A stretch of 64,000 nucleotides of DNA from UBA5976 sp037137575 (GTDB taxonomy: Bacteria; Actinomycetota; Actinomycetes; S36-B12; UBA5976): assembly GCA_037137575.1 (NCBI GenBank), contig JBAXKB010000001.1:23497-87496 (forward strand), read 5' to 3'. Position 1 is the stretch's first letter. Every line of letters starts with the position of its first letter. Below, piece after piece: positions 53,023 to 62,710 of the stretch. The translations under genes and the position numbers were made by a program. The notes beneath the pieces were generated by a model that did not search any database, was not told where the DNA came from, and saw only the letters and a program-made list of their open reading frames with translations.

Positions 53023-53957
53023 AACATTTATTGAGTACCGCAGACTTAACGCGTGATGAAGCAATTTTGATTCTCGATACCGCTAATCAGTTGGCCCAGG
53101 CAACGGGACAAGGCGTTGGCAAACTTCCGCCGCTTCGTGGTCGCACCGTGGTCAATCTCTTTTACGAAGATTCAACTCGCACTCGCATTTCATTTGAAGC
53201 GGCAGCCAAGCGCCTTTCTGCTGATGTAATTAACTTTGCTGCGAAAGGTTCCAGCGTTTCTAAAGGTGAAAGCCTGAAAGATACCGCACTGACTTTAGAG
53301 GCAATGGGCGCAGATGCGATTGTGCTTAGACATGGTTCAAGTGGAGCTGCACACACGTTAGCCAACTCGGGTTGGATTTCGGGCAGTGTAGTAAATGCTG
53401 GCGATGGAACTCACGAGCATCCAACACAAGCCTTGTTAGATGCCTACACATTGCGTCGTCATCTTCGAGATGGAGCCGGCGATCTTGCTGGTGCGACAAT
53501 CACAATTGTTGGCGACATCCTGCACAGCCGCGTAGCGCGTTCAAATGTGCACTTACTAAAAACTCTTGGGGCTAACGTTCGACTAGTTGCACCGCCAACG
53601 TTGCTTCCATTTGGAGTCGACACTTGGGGCGCAGAAGTGTCCTACACTCTCGACGATGCCCTAGTTGGCGCAGATGCAGTGATGATGCTTCGCATCCAAC
53701 AAGAGCGAATGAATGCTGCGTACTTCCCAACAATTCATGAATACTCGCGTCGCTATGGCTTAAACCAAGCGCGCGTTAATTTGATGAATCAAGGCGCAAT
53801 TGTTATGCACCCAGGCCCAATGAATCGGGGAGTCGAAATTACTTCTGAAGTTGCCGATAGCCCGCAGTCAGTGATTGTTGAACAGGTGACAAATGGCGTA
53901 AGTGTTCGAATGGCTGTGCTGTATTTAATGCTCGGCGGAAATGAGGCAACGGTATGA
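53019..53957 (+). CDS. pyrB: Aspartate carbamoyltransferase catalytic subunit
   Basis: PyrB joins carbamoyl phosphate and aspartate. The 312-residue protein carries the carbamoyl-phosphate site FYEDSTRTRISFEAA near residues 49-63, HPTQALLDAYTLR near 132 and the aspartate-side region MMLRIQQER and MHPGPMNRGVE. No pyrI regulatory subunit is adjacent. ATGA overlaps on both sides indicate coupled translation with pyrR and pyrC. Confidence 0.96.
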   Translation: MKHLLSTADLTRDEAILILDTANQLAQATGQGVGKLPPLRGRTVVNLFYEDSTRTRISFEAAAKRLSADVINFAAKGSSVSKGESLKDTALTLEAMGADAIVLRHGSSGAAHTLANSGWISGSVVNAGDGTHEHPTQALLDAYTLRRHLRDGAGDLAGATITIVGDILHSRVARSNVHLLKTLGANVRLVAPPTLLPFGVDTWGAEVSYTLDDALVGADAVMMLRIQQERMNAAYFPTIHEYSRRYGLNQARVNLMNQGAIVMHPGPMNRGVEITSEVADSPQSVIVEQVTNGVSVRMAVLYLMLGGNEATV

Positions 53958-55234
53958 CCAGTTATGTCCTAAAGAATGTTTCGATAGTTGGTGGCGCTGC
54001 TACCGACCTACTTATTAACGAGGGAGTCATAGCCCAAATTGGCGATGGGCTTAATGCAGATCAGGTGATTGATGCCAAAGGTTGTATTGCGCTGCCCGGA
54101 CTCGTCGACTTGCATACACACTTGCGCGAACCAGGTAAAGAAGACACTGAAACAGTACTTTCTGGGTCTAAGGCTGCCGCAATAGGCGGATTCACCAGCG
54201 TGCACGCAATGGCGAATACAAATCCGGTTGCCGATAACGCCGGAGTTGTGGAGCAAGTTTGGCGACTTGGCAAAGAAGCAGGTCTAGTTGATGTTCGTCC
54301 CGTCGGAGCAGTTACTAAAGGCCTTGAAGGCATAACACTTGCTGAACTGGGCACAATGGCCGACAGCGCTGCGGGCGTGCGCGTATTTAGTGACGACGGC
54401 AAATGTGTGCATGATCCAGTGATTATGCGCCGCGCTTTGGAGTATGTAAAAGCGTTTGACGGTGTAATTGCGCAGCATGCGCAAGAGCCGCAATTAACTG
54501 ACGGTGCGCAGATGAACGAAGGCATCATCTCGGGACAACTTGGCCTGCGTGGCTGGCCGGCTGTAGCTGAAGAAGCAATCATCGCCCGCGACGTATTACT
54601 TGCATCACACGTTGATGCTCGGCTGCACATCTGCCACCTATCAACGGCAGGTAGCGTCGAAATTATCCGCTGGGCCAAGAGTCGCGGTATCAAAGTAACC
54701 GCTGAAGTTACCCCGCATCACTTAATCCTGACTGACGAACTAGCAACCAGCTACAACCCAGTATTCAAAGTAAATCCACCGCTTCGTACGCAAGCCGATG
54801 TCGAAGCAGTTCGCGAAGGTCTAGCCGATGGCACCATCGACATCGTTGCAACAGATCACGCTCCACATGCCGCGCAAGATAAAGATTGTGAATGGTCTGC
54901 CGCAGCTTTTGGTATGACCGGGTTAGAAACCGCGCTTCAGGTTGTGCACGCAACGATGGTAAAAACCGGCTTACTAACTTGGCAGCAGGTTGGCGAGCGC
55001 ATGTCTTACGCACCGGCACAAATTGGTCGGGTCGCTACCCAAGGCCAAGCCCTTGTTGTAGGTGCACCTGCGCACATTGCACTGTTTGATCCAAATACTG
55101 AAGTTTTGATTGCCGCTGAGAACTCAGTAAGTGCAAGTCGCAATACGCCATTTGCGGGCTACACCTTGCCAGGCACGGTGCGGGCAACTTTCTTTAACGG
55201 CTTGCCAACAGTTCTAGATGGAAAGTTGGTGTGA
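53954..55234 (+). CDS. pyrC: Dihydroorotase
   Basis: PyrC cyclises carbamoyl aspartate to dihydroorotate. At 426 residues it is the long type I amidohydrolase, with zinc ligands in DLHTHLREPG near residue 52, CHLSTAGS and the catalytic aspartate in ATDHAPHA near 300. AMANTNPVAD is the usual substrate-side motif. Its GTG-rich end overlaps the next gene by GTGA. Confidence 0.96.
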   Translation: MTSYVLKNVSIVGGAATDLLINEGVIAQIGDGLNADQVIDAKGCIALPGLVDLHTHLREPGKEDTETVLSGSKAAAIGGFTSVHAMANTNPVADNAGVVEQVWRLGKEAGLVDVRPVGAVTKGLEGITLAELGTMADSAAGVRVFSDDGKCVHDPVIMRRALEYVKAFDGVIAQHAQEPQLTDGAQMNEGIISGQLGLRGWPAVAEEAIIARDVLLASHVDARLHICHLSTAGSVEIIRWAKSRGIKVTAEVTPHHLILTDELATSYNPVFKVNPPLRTQADVEAVREGLADGTIDIVATDHAPHAAQDKDCEWSAAAFGMTGLETALQVVHATMVKTGLLTWQQVGERMSYAPAQIGRVATQGQALVVGAPAHIALFDPNTEVLIAAENSVSASRNTPFAGYTLPGTVRATFFNGLPTVLDGKLV

Positions 55235-55782
55235 CAACTCTGCTTCACCTCGAGCCGCACTCGGCCCCTGTAACTCATGTGACTTCCCGGATTATTTTTA
55301 CTCTTGCAGTAATTGCGATTATTGGATTGGCCATTTGGGGGATGCGTCGGGCTTGGCTTGGAAAAGCAAAGAAGTTTTCACATTTACCTGCGCCAGAATC
55401 CACAGTGCCAGCCAATTCGATAGCAGTAACGGACGCATTTGAATCTCGGTTCGCTGGCTCAACCGTAAGCGGTCAGTGGTTGAATCGAATTACTGTGCAT
55501 GCACTTGGTACGCCACGAGGCGTAGTCGCTAGTGTGAATAGTGACGGAATATTCATCAAAGATGATGCGGATTTCAGTTTGTGGCTACCTAAAGCCGATC
55601 TAACCGCAGTTCGAACTGGTCGAGGAATTGCCGGCGACGTAGTGGAGCCGCAGGGAATGGTAATCCTGACTTGGACGCTGGGCGATCAAAGCATAGATAC
55701 CGGATTGCGAATCAATCGCAACAGCGATCATGAAGAGTTTTTGAAATCAGCACGTGAATTGGTGAATGGAGTGAGTGCATGA
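55231..55782 (+). CDS. Membrane-anchored protein of the pyrC-carA interval
   Basis: A 183-residue protein with one transmembrane helix near residues 20-42 (RIIFTLAVIAIIGLAIWGM) and a cytoplasmic beta-rich domain (from TVSGQWLNRITVHALG to the end) that resembles a PH-like fold. A gene like this between pyrC and carA is a steady feature of actinobacterial pyr operons (Rv1382-like), function unknown. Overlaps on both sides tie it to the pyr operon, but no catalytic residues can be named. Confidence 0.8.
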   Translation: MTTLLHLEPHSAPVTHVTSRIIFTLAVIAIIGLAIWGMRRAWLGKAKKFSHLPAPESTVPANSIAVTDAFESRFAGSTVSGQWLNRITVHALGTPRGVVASVNSDGIFIKDDADFSLWLPKADLTAVRTGRGIAGDVVEPQGMVILTWTLGDQSIDTGLRINRNSDHEEFLKSARELVNGVSA

Positions 55783-56894
55783 CATCGGCCGTTTTAGTAC
55801 TAGAGGATGGTCAGGTTTATTCCGGCCAGTCTTATGGTGCAACAGGTAGCGCATTTGGTGAGGCGGTGTTCTCAACAGGGATGACCGGTTACCAAGAAAC
55901 AATCACCGACCCATCGTATTGTGGGCAGGTTGTAGTCCAGACTGCGCCACATATCGGAAACACGGGTTGGAATGACGAAGACGACGAGTCAGCACAAATT
56001 TGGGTTGCCGGCTACGTTGTGCGTGATCCGGCCCGCCGAGTTTCAAACTGGCGCTCAACAAAATCGCTTGACGAAGCTTTGACTGCCCAGAGCGTTGTTG
56101 GCATCAGCGGAATTGATACGCGCGCCTTGACCCGACACTTGCGTGAACAAGGCGCAATGCGTGTTGGAATTTTTAGCGGCGAACTTGCTAGCGAGCCAAT
56201 CGAAACGCTGCTGGCAAAAGTGCGCGCCGTTCCGGAAATGGCAGGAGCCAGTTTCTCGCAAACGGTTTCCACAAAGTCTGCTTATGTTGTGCCGGCAGTT
56301 GGGGAAAAGAAGTATCAGGTCGCAGCTCTTGATCTTGGAATCAAGTCAATGACCCCCACGCTTATGGCCCAGCGCGGGATTGAAGTACATGTAATGCCTG
56401 CTGATTGCGCGATCGAAGAATTCTTAGCGGCTGGGCCTGACGGCGTCTTTATCTCTAATGGCCCTGGTGATCCAGCAACTGCGTCGCATGCGATTGAAAT
56501 TGTGAAAGCAGCGCTTGGTGTTAAGCGTCCACTGTTTGGCATCTGCTTTGGCAATCAGATTCTGGGTCGGGCGCTGGGCTTTGGCACCTACAAACTTCGT
56601 TATGGACATCGCGGAATTAACCAGCCAGTTATGGATCGCACCACTGGCAAAGTGGAAGTAACTGCGCACAACCATGGCTTTGCTGTTGATGCGCCGATTG
56701 ATCGCGACAGCACTACTGAATTTGGAACAGTGCGCGTAAGCCATGTTTGTTTGAATGACGATGTTGTCGAAGGGTTGGAATGTCTAGATGTTCCAGCATT
56801 CAGTGTTCAGTATCACCCTGAAGCTGCCGCGGGTCCGCATGACTCAGCGTATTTATTTGATCGGTTCGTTCAATTGATGGAGAGTGTTCGCTAA
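55779..56894 (+). CDS. carA: Carbamoyl-phosphate synthase small subunit
   Basis: CarA hydrolyses glutamine and passes ammonia to CarB. The 371-residue protein has an N-terminal small-subunit domain (GEAVFSTGMTGYQETITDPSY) and a class I glutaminase with the nucleophile cysteine in FGICFGNQILGRALG near residue 254 and HPEAAAGPHD near 347. ATG overlaps the preceding gene; the stop shares one base with carB. Confidence 0.96.
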   Translation: MTSAVLVLEDGQVYSGQSYGATGSAFGEAVFSTGMTGYQETITDPSYCGQVVVQTAPHIGNTGWNDEDDESAQIWVAGYVVRDPARRVSNWRSTKSLDEALTAQSVVGISGIDTRALTRHLREQGAMRVGIFSGELASEPIETLLAKVRAVPEMAGASFSQTVSTKSAYVVPAVGEKKYQVAALDLGIKSMTPTLMAQRGIEVHVMPADCAIEEFLAAGPDGVFISNGPGDPATASHAIEIVKAALGVKRPLFGICFGNQILGRALGFGTYKLRYGHRGINQPVMDRTTGKVEVTAHNHGFAVDAPIDRDSTTEFGTVRVSHVCLNDDVVEGLECLDVPAFSVQYHPEAAAGPHDSAYLFDRFVQLMESVR

Positions 56895-59800
56895 TGCCGC
56901 GTCGTGAAGACATTAAGTCAGTAATGGTAATTGGCTCTGGGCCAATTGTTATCGGCCAGGCCTGCGAATTCGATTATTCCGGAACGCAGGCTTGTCGAGT
57001 CTTAAAGGCTGAGGGTCTGCGGGTAATTTTGGTTAACAGTAACCCAGCAACCATCATGACTGATCCCGAATTTGCTGATGCAACATACATCGAACCAATT
57101 ACGCCAGAAATTGTAGCCAGCATTATTGAACGCGAGCGTCCAGATGCGTTGCTGCCAACGCTTGGCGGGCAGACTGCGCTAAATACCGCAATGTCATTGC
57201 ACGCTAATGGCGTCCTGGATAAATTCAATGTGGAACTAATCGGCGCGAATGTTGAAGCAATTGAACGCGGCGAAAACCGCGAAATCTTCCGAACTATTGT
57301 TGAGCAAATTGGTGGCGAAAGTGCTAACTCGTTTGTTTGTCACACGATGCAGGACTGCCTTGACGGTGTTAAAGAATTGGGCTACCCAGTTGTTGTTCGT
57401 CCGTCGTTCACTATGGGTGGCGCTGGCTCAGGTATTGCCTACAACGAAGAAGATTTACATAGCATCGCTGGTCTTGGATTACAGGCAAGTCCAACCACTG
57501 AAGTTTTGCTAGAAGAATCAATTATTGGCTGGAAAGAATACGAACTCGAACTTATGCGCGACCATCACGACAATGTTGTGGTCATTTGTTCCATTGAGAA
57601 TGTGGACCCAATGGGTGTGCACACTGGCGACTCAATCACTGTCGCCCCGGCCATGACACTTACTGATCGCGAGTACCAAAAACTTCGCGACCTTGGTATC
57701 GACATTATTCGCGCCGTTGGGGTGGACACTGGTGGTTGTAACATCCAGTTCGCAGTAAATCCCGAAGATGGTCGCATCATCGTCATCGAGATGAACCCAC
57801 GAGTTTCTCGCTCTTCAGCACTGGCAAGTAAAGCAACCGGATTCCCGATTGCAAAAATTGCTGCTCGCTTGGCGATTGGCTACACACTAGATGAAATTCC
57901 AAATGACATCACCAAAGAAACACCGGCGTCGTTTGAACCATCACTTGACTATGTCGTAGTCAAAGTGCCACGATTCGCTTTTGAAAAATTCCCGAATGCA
58001 GACCAAACCCTCACAACAACTATGAAATCTGTTGGCGAAGCTATGGCGATTGGTCGTAACTTCACCGAGAGTTTGCAAAAAGCACTTCGTTCCATTGAGA
58101 AGAAAGAAGCAATTTTCGACTGGGCAAGCGAGCCAGCACAGATAGATGTTGCTGACTTGCTTGAGCGCATGAAAGTTCCACATGATGGGCGACTTAACCT
58201 TGTACAGCAGGCACTTTGGGCGGGATCAACAGTTGAAACTGTGTTCGGCGCAACAAAGATTGACCCATGGTTTCTAGATCAGATTGTTTTACTTTGTGAA
58301 GTTGCTCGCGAAACAGCAGCTGCTCCAGCTTTGAATCGCGAAGTGTTATTCCACGCAAAACAACATGGTTTCTCAGATAAGCAGATCGCGGCTATTCGTA
58401 AAACTACAGAAGCTGAAATTCGCGCACTTCGTCACACTCTTGATTTACGGCCAGTATTCAAAACAGTTGATACTTGTGCGGCTGAGTTTGCGGCAACAAC
58501 TCCGTATCACTACTCGTCTTACGACCAAGAAACTGAAGTAGCACCGCGCGAAAATCCAGCGGTGATTATTTTGGGCTCTGGACCAAACCGAATCGGCCAG
58601 GGCATTGAGTTCGATTATTCGTGTGTCCATGCCTCGCTCACACTTCGTGAACGCGGTTTCGACACCATCATGATTAACTGCAATCCAGAAACCGTTTCAA
58701 CGGACTATGACACATCAAGTCGCTTGTATTTCGAGCCACTAACTCTTGAAGATGTCCTTGAAGTAATTCATGCGGAAATGCTGGCCGGACCAGTCGTTGG
58801 TGTTATTACTCAGCTCGGTGGCCAAACTCCACTTGGCTTAGCGCAAGGCTTGCAAGATGCTGGCATCACAATTCTTGGTACTTCGCCGGCTGCAATTGAA
58901 CTTGCCGAAGAGCGCGGTGCATTCGGCAAAGTTTTGGCCCAAGCTGGGCTGCCTGCGCCGAAGCATGGAATGGCTACCTCGTTTGACGAGGCAAAAATTA
59001 TTGCCGACGACATTGGTTACCCAGTATTGGTCCGCCCGTCATACGTTCTGGGTGGGCGCGGGATGGAAATCGTTTACGACGAGTCCATGCTCAGCGACTA
59101 CCTATTGCGCGCAACTGAGATTGATCCGCAGCGCCCAGTTCTAGTTGATCGTTTCTTGGATGATGCAATCGAGATTGATGTTGATGCGCTGTATGACGGA
59201 ACCGAACTTTACCTCGGTGGCGTTATGGAACACATCGAAGAAGCAGGTATTCACTCAGGTGACTCTGCTTGCGCACTGCCACCATTTACCCTCGGCGCCG
59301 CTGAAGTAGCGCGTATTCGTCAATCAACTGAGGCAATCGCCAAGGGGGTAGGCGTACGCGGCTTGCTCAACGTGCAGTATGCGTTGCACGCAGACACGTT
59401 GTATGTCCTTGAAGCTAATCCGCGCGCATCACGCACAGTGCCATTTGTTTCCAAAGCAACTGGAATTCCACTTGCTAAAGCTGCCGCGCGAATTGCAGTG
59501 GGCGACACAATCGCGCAACTGCGCAGCACCGGTTTCTTGCGCCCTGTTGGCGATGGTGGCGATGCGCCACAAGGATGTCCGATCAGCGTGAAGGAAGCCG
59601 TTCTGCCGTTCGGTCGATTCATGGGTGTCGATACGGTTCTTGGTCCAGAAATGAAATCAACAGGCGAAGTTATGGGCATAGATAGTGATTTCGGTACTGC
59701 CTTTGCTAAATCACAGTTAGCTGCTTATCGAGATGGTCTGCCAACAAGTGGAACAGTTTTTGTTTCTGTAGCGAATCGCGATAAGCGCACTATGTTGTAC

Positions 59801-60190
59801 CCGGTTATGCGACTTGCAGACTTAGGATTCCGGATTTTAGCCACAAAAGGAACTTCGGAAATTTTGTCTCGCCATGGCATCAAGAGCGAAATCGTTCGTA
59901 AGCAGTTCGAAGGGCGCGGCGAAGATGGTACGCCAACAACTGTGGATGCGATTATGGCCGGCGATGTGGATTTGGTTGTAAACACTCCATACGGAACTGG
60001 CGCACGTCGTGATGGCTACGAAATTCGAACTGCGGCCGTATTAACAGGAACTGCATCAATCACCACGGTGCAAGGGTTAGCGGCAGCTGTACAAGGCATC
60101 GAATCGTTACGGCGCGGACCATTAGCCGTTAAATCCATCCAGGAACACGTGGCTGAGTTGAATAAACTGTTAGCAGATAACAATGAGTAG
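56894..60190 (+). CDS. carB: Carbamoyl-phosphate synthase large subunit
   Basis: CarB makes carbamoyl phosphate from bicarbonate, ammonia and two ATP for both pyrimidines and arginine. The 1098-residue chain contains the two homologous ATP-grasp halves, opening with VMVIGSGPIVIGQACEFDYS (residue ~10) and VIILGSGPNRIGQGIEFDYS (~555), and a C-terminal MGS-like allosteric domain (RILATKGTSEILSRHG). Length is normal for bacteria. Its stop lies eight bases inside pyrK. Confidence 0.97.
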   Translation: MPRREDIKSVMVIGSGPIVIGQACEFDYSGTQACRVLKAEGLRVILVNSNPATIMTDPEFADATYIEPITPEIVASIIERERPDALLPTLGGQTALNTAMSLHANGVLDKFNVELIGANVEAIERGENREIFRTIVEQIGGESANSFVCHTMQDCLDGVKELGYPVVVRPSFTMGGAGSGIAYNEEDLHSIAGLGLQASPTTEVLLEESIIGWKEYELELMRDHHDNVVVICSIENVDPMGVHTGDSITVAPAMTLTDREYQKLRDLGIDIIRAVGVDTGGCNIQFAVNPEDGRIIVIEMNPRVSRSSALASKATGFPIAKIAARLAIGYTLDEIPNDITKETPASFEPSLDYVVVKVPRFAFEKFPNADQTLTTTMKSVGEAMAIGRNFTESLQKALRSIEKKEAIFDWASEPAQIDVADLLERMKVPHDGRLNLVQQALWAGSTVETVFGATKIDPWFLDQIVLLCEVARETAAAPALNREVLFHAKQHGFSDKQIAAIRKTTEAEIRALRHTLDLRPVFKTVDTCAAEFAATTPYHYSSYDQETEVAPRENPAVIILGSGPNRIGQGIEFDYSCVHASLTLRERGFDTIMINCNPETVSTDYDTSSRLYFEPLTLEDVLEVIHAEMLAGPVVGVITQLGGQTPLGLAQGLQDAGITILGTSPAAIELAEERGAFGKVLAQAGLPAPKHGMATSFDEAKIIADDIGYPVLVRPSYVLGGRGMEIVYDESMLSDYLLRATEIDPQRPVLVDRFLDDAIEIDVDALYDGTELYLGGVMEHIEEAGIHSGDSACALPPFTLGAAEVARIRQSTEAIAKGVGVRGLLNVQYALHADTLYVLEANPRASRTVPFVSKATGIPLAKAAARIAVGDTIAQLRSTGFLRPVGDGGDAPQGCPISVKEAVLPFGRFMGVDTVLGPEMKSTGEVMGIDSDFGTAFAKSQLAAYRDGLPTSGTVFVSVANRDKRTMLYPVMRLADLGFRILATKGTSEILSRHGIKSEIVRKQFEGRGEDGTPTTVDAIMAGDVDLVVNTPYGTGARRDGYEIRTAAVLTGTASITTVQGLAAAVQGIESLRRGPLAVKSIQEHVAELNKLLADNNE

Positions 60191-61031
60191 TTCCCAGCAG
60201 ATCACCAGCAACATCACCTCGATTACTCGAGTTGGTGCTTATTGGCACATGGTGTTGCGTGCGCCTTCTATTGCGGATGCGGTAGTGCCGGGACATTTCG
60301 TAGCTATTGCAGTTGGCGGGGATAACAGTTCAATGCTTTTGCGTCGTGCTTTCTCGATTCACAATGCAACACCAGGTGAATCGATTGAAGTTATCTTCGC
60401 TGAACATGGAGCTGGCACCGAGTGGCTGGCCAAGCAACAAGCTGGCGCTGAAATCGACATCATCGCGCCTCTTGGCACCCCATTCATCTTGCCTCGCGCA
60501 GCAGTACCTTGCGTGCTGGTTGCAGGCGGGTACGGAAGTGCGCCTATGGGCATGCTCGCTCGCGCCTTGAAAAACATGGGCTGCCATGTTGAAGTTATTT
60601 TGGGTGCGGCAACAGGGGAGCGCCTGTATGGCGTACTCGATTTAAAGCGTGATGCCGACAATGTCACCGTGACTACTGACGATGGCTCATCTGGAATCCG
60701 TGGTCGGGTAACGGATGTGCTGCCTGAAATTATCGGACAATCTGGGGCGCAGGCCGTTTATGCTTGTGGCCCGATGCCGATGCTTCGAGCAGTTGCAAAT
60801 GTCTCAACTGAACACAGTGTGTTTAGTCAGTGCGCAGTTGAAGAAGCGATGGCTTGTGGAATCGGCGTTTGCATGACTTGCGTTTTGCCGGTTATCGGTG
60901 AAGATGGCCAAACCCGAATGGTTCGCTCATGTGTTGAAGGTCCAGTTTTCCGCGGCGATCGTGTTCGTTGGGATGATGTGCACACTGTGCCATCTGACGC
61001 CGTTGGTGCTCCCATCCCAGGAGGCCATTAA
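60183..61031 (+). CDS. pyrK: Dihydroorotate dehydrogenase electron transfer subunit
   Basis: PyrK is the FAD and 2Fe-2S subunit that passes electrons from class 1B PyrD to NAD. The 282-residue ferredoxin-reductase-type protein has the FAD motif LLRRAFSIHN near residue 57, an NAD-binding GGYGSAPMG near 118, and a C-terminal 2Fe-2S site (EEAMACGIGVCMTC plus a late SCVEGPVF cysteine). The presence of this subunit next to pyrD shows the NAD-linked class 1B system rather than the quinone-linked class 2 enzyme of mycobacteria. Confidence 0.94.
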   Translation: MSSSQQITSNITSITRVGAYWHMVLRAPSIADAVVPGHFVAIAVGGDNSSMLLRRAFSIHNATPGESIEVIFAEHGAGTEWLAKQQAGAEIDIIAPLGTPFILPRAAVPCVLVAGGYGSAPMGMLARALKNMGCHVEVILGAATGERLYGVLDLKRDADNVTVTTDDGSSGIRGRVTDVLPEIIGQSGAQAVYACGPMPMLRAVANVSTEHSVFSQCAVEEAMACGIGVCMTCVLPVIGEDGQTRMVRSCVEGPVFRGDRVRWDDVHTVPSDAVGAPIPGGH

Positions 61032-61960
61032 TGAGTGTTGATCTTTCAACTTCACTTGGCTCACTCAAGTTAGCTGCGCCGACGTTAACTGCATCAGGTT
61101 GCGCGGCAGCTGGGCGTGAACTAGCTCAGTTTGGCGACGTATCAACATTGGGCGGTGTTGTCACCAAAAGCATCATGCTTAATGCCCGCTCTGGTCGGCC
61201 AACACCACGTATGGCTGAAACTCCAAGTGGGATGCTTAATTCCATTGGATTACAGGGCCCTGGTATCGAGGCGTTCATTGAAAAAGATTTGTCTTGGTTA
61301 ACCGAAAATAGTGTGACCACCATCGTTTCCATCGCTGGTGGCAGTGTTGCTGAGTTCGGCGAACTCGCGCGTAGATTGCGCGATGTGCCCGGAATCGCAG
61401 CTCTTGAAGTAAACATCTCTTGTCCGAATGTGGAAAGCCGCGGTCAGGTGTTTGCCTGCAATCACGAATCAGCAAGCGATGTCATTCGCACTGTGCGAAG
61501 TGAATGGAATGACGAAACCCCAATTTTGGCCAAACTCACTCCAGATGTAACCGATATTGTTTCCATTGCCCAAAGTGTTGTTGAGGCAGGCGCCGACGGT
61601 TTATCCATGATTAACACTCTGCTTGGCATGGTGATTGATGTAGATGCGATGAAACCAATGCTTGGCGGTAAAACTGGTGGCCTTTCTGGGCCAGCGATTC
61701 GTCCGGTTGCAGTTCGCGCCGTTTATCAAGTGCACGCAGCGCTACCTGACACGCCAATTCTTGGCATGGGTGGAATTCGTAATGGTCACGACGCACTCGA
61801 ATTTTTAGCAGCAGGTGCAAGCGCACTCAGCATTGGCACAGTTGTGTTCGGTGACCCAAGCGCACCATGGCGTATCGCACGCGAGTTGGGTACCGAATTA
61901 GAAAAACGCGGTTACCAAAGTGTTCGTGAAGTTATCGGCAAAGCGCACCAGGCAGGTTAA
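61031..61960 (+). CDS. pyrD: Dihydroorotate dehydrogenase, class 1B catalytic subunit
   Basis: PyrD oxidises dihydroorotate to orotate with FMN. The 309-residue cytosolic protein has no N-terminal membrane helix. The N-terminal ASGCAAAGRELAQFGD, the active-site cysteine in EVNISCPNVESRG near residue 135, AKLTPDVTDIV and GMGGIRNG FMN loops are class 1B features. It overlaps pyrK by one base and is followed by pyrF after three bases. Confidence 0.95.
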   Translation: MSVDLSTSLGSLKLAAPTLTASGCAAAGRELAQFGDVSTLGGVVTKSIMLNARSGRPTPRMAETPSGMLNSIGLQGPGIEAFIEKDLSWLTENSVTTIVSIAGGSVAEFGELARRLRDVPGIAALEVNISCPNVESRGQVFACNHESASDVIRTVRSEWNDETPILAKLTPDVTDIVSIAQSVVEAGADGLSMINTLLGMVIDVDAMKPMLGGKTGGLSGPAIRPVAVRAVYQVHAALPDTPILGMGGIRNGHDALEFLAAGASALSIGTVVFGDPSAPWRIARELGTELEKRGYQSVREVIGKAHQAG

Positions 61961-61963
61961 TCA

Positions 61964-62650
61964 ATGACAAAAGCACCAATCGCAGTTGCCTTAGACGCTC
62001 CTGATTTAGCCACAATGCAAGATTGGGCGCGGCAAGCATCGCCGTATGTTGAAGTTTTGAAAGTTGGCCTAGAAGTATTTCTTCGCGATGGCCACAGTTC
62101 GGTAACTAGTGTTCGGGAAGTTTCAGATTGCGACATCTTCCTTGACTTGAAATTGCACGACATACCAGCAACTGTTTCGGGCGCTGCTCGAAGTGTTGCT
62201 GCGCTTGACCCAAAGTATTTAACGGTTCATGCATCAGGTGGTGCGCACATGATTGCCGCTGCCGCAGAAGCTCTACCAAACACGCTAATCACTGCGGTAA
62301 CAATTTTGACGTCGCTAGATCAAGAAGAGTTAACAAAAATGGGTTGGGCCGGCAATGCCCAAGAAATTGTGGTTAATCTCGCTAAGCAGTCAGTGGATGC
62401 AGGTGCTCGCGCAATTGTTTGTTCACCGCAAGAAGTGGCAGCGGTACGTAATGCAGTCGGTGCTGACATCGTGCTAATCACACCTGGTGTTCGTCCAGCG
62501 GGAAGCGATGCTGGCGATCAAAAGCGCATTGCCACGCCGGCGCAGGCACTAGCTGATGGCGCAAACATTTTGGTAATCGGGCGACCAATTACCGCGGCCG
62601 GCAACATTGCGCAGGCCGCGGCAGCGATTGCCGCCACAATTTCAAATTAA
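61964..62650 (+). CDS. pyrF: Orotidine 5'-phosphate decarboxylase (type 1)
   Basis: PyrF makes UMP. The 228-residue length, early VALDAPDL, the catalytic DLKLHDIPATV near residue 64 and the late VTPGVRP-type LITPGVRPAGSDAGDQKR place it in subfamily 1 (as in E. coli and Bacillus), whereas mycobacteria and streptomycetes use the longer subfamily 2. This matches the class 1B PyrKD pair just upstream. pyrE is not in this window. Confidence 0.95.
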   Translation: MTKAPIAVALDAPDLATMQDWARQASPYVEVLKVGLEVFLRDGHSSVTSVREVSDCDIFLDLKLHDIPATVSGAARSVAALDPKYLTVHASGGAHMIAAAAEALPNTLITAVTILTSLDQEELTKMGWAGNAQEIVVNLAKQSVDAGARAIVCSPQEVAAVRNAVGADIVLITPGVRPAGSDAGDQKRIATPAQALADGANILVIGRPITAAGNIAQAAAAIAATISN

Positions 62651-62667
62651 GTTGTTACCGGCGCAAG

Positions 62668-62680
62668 GTACTATCAGTAC
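62668..62680 (+). promoter_or_regulatory. Palindrome and possible promoter before gmk
   Basis: GTACT-ATC-AGTAC (62668-62680) is a 5-bp inverted repeat. TACTAT within it (62669-62674) could serve as a -10 for gmk, giving a ~30-base leader. No good -35 is seen. The 60-base gap is too short for the usual mihF gene. Confidence 0.3.
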
Positions 62681-62710
62681 TGACCGCACTAACCAACAGA
62701 AAGGACAGAC

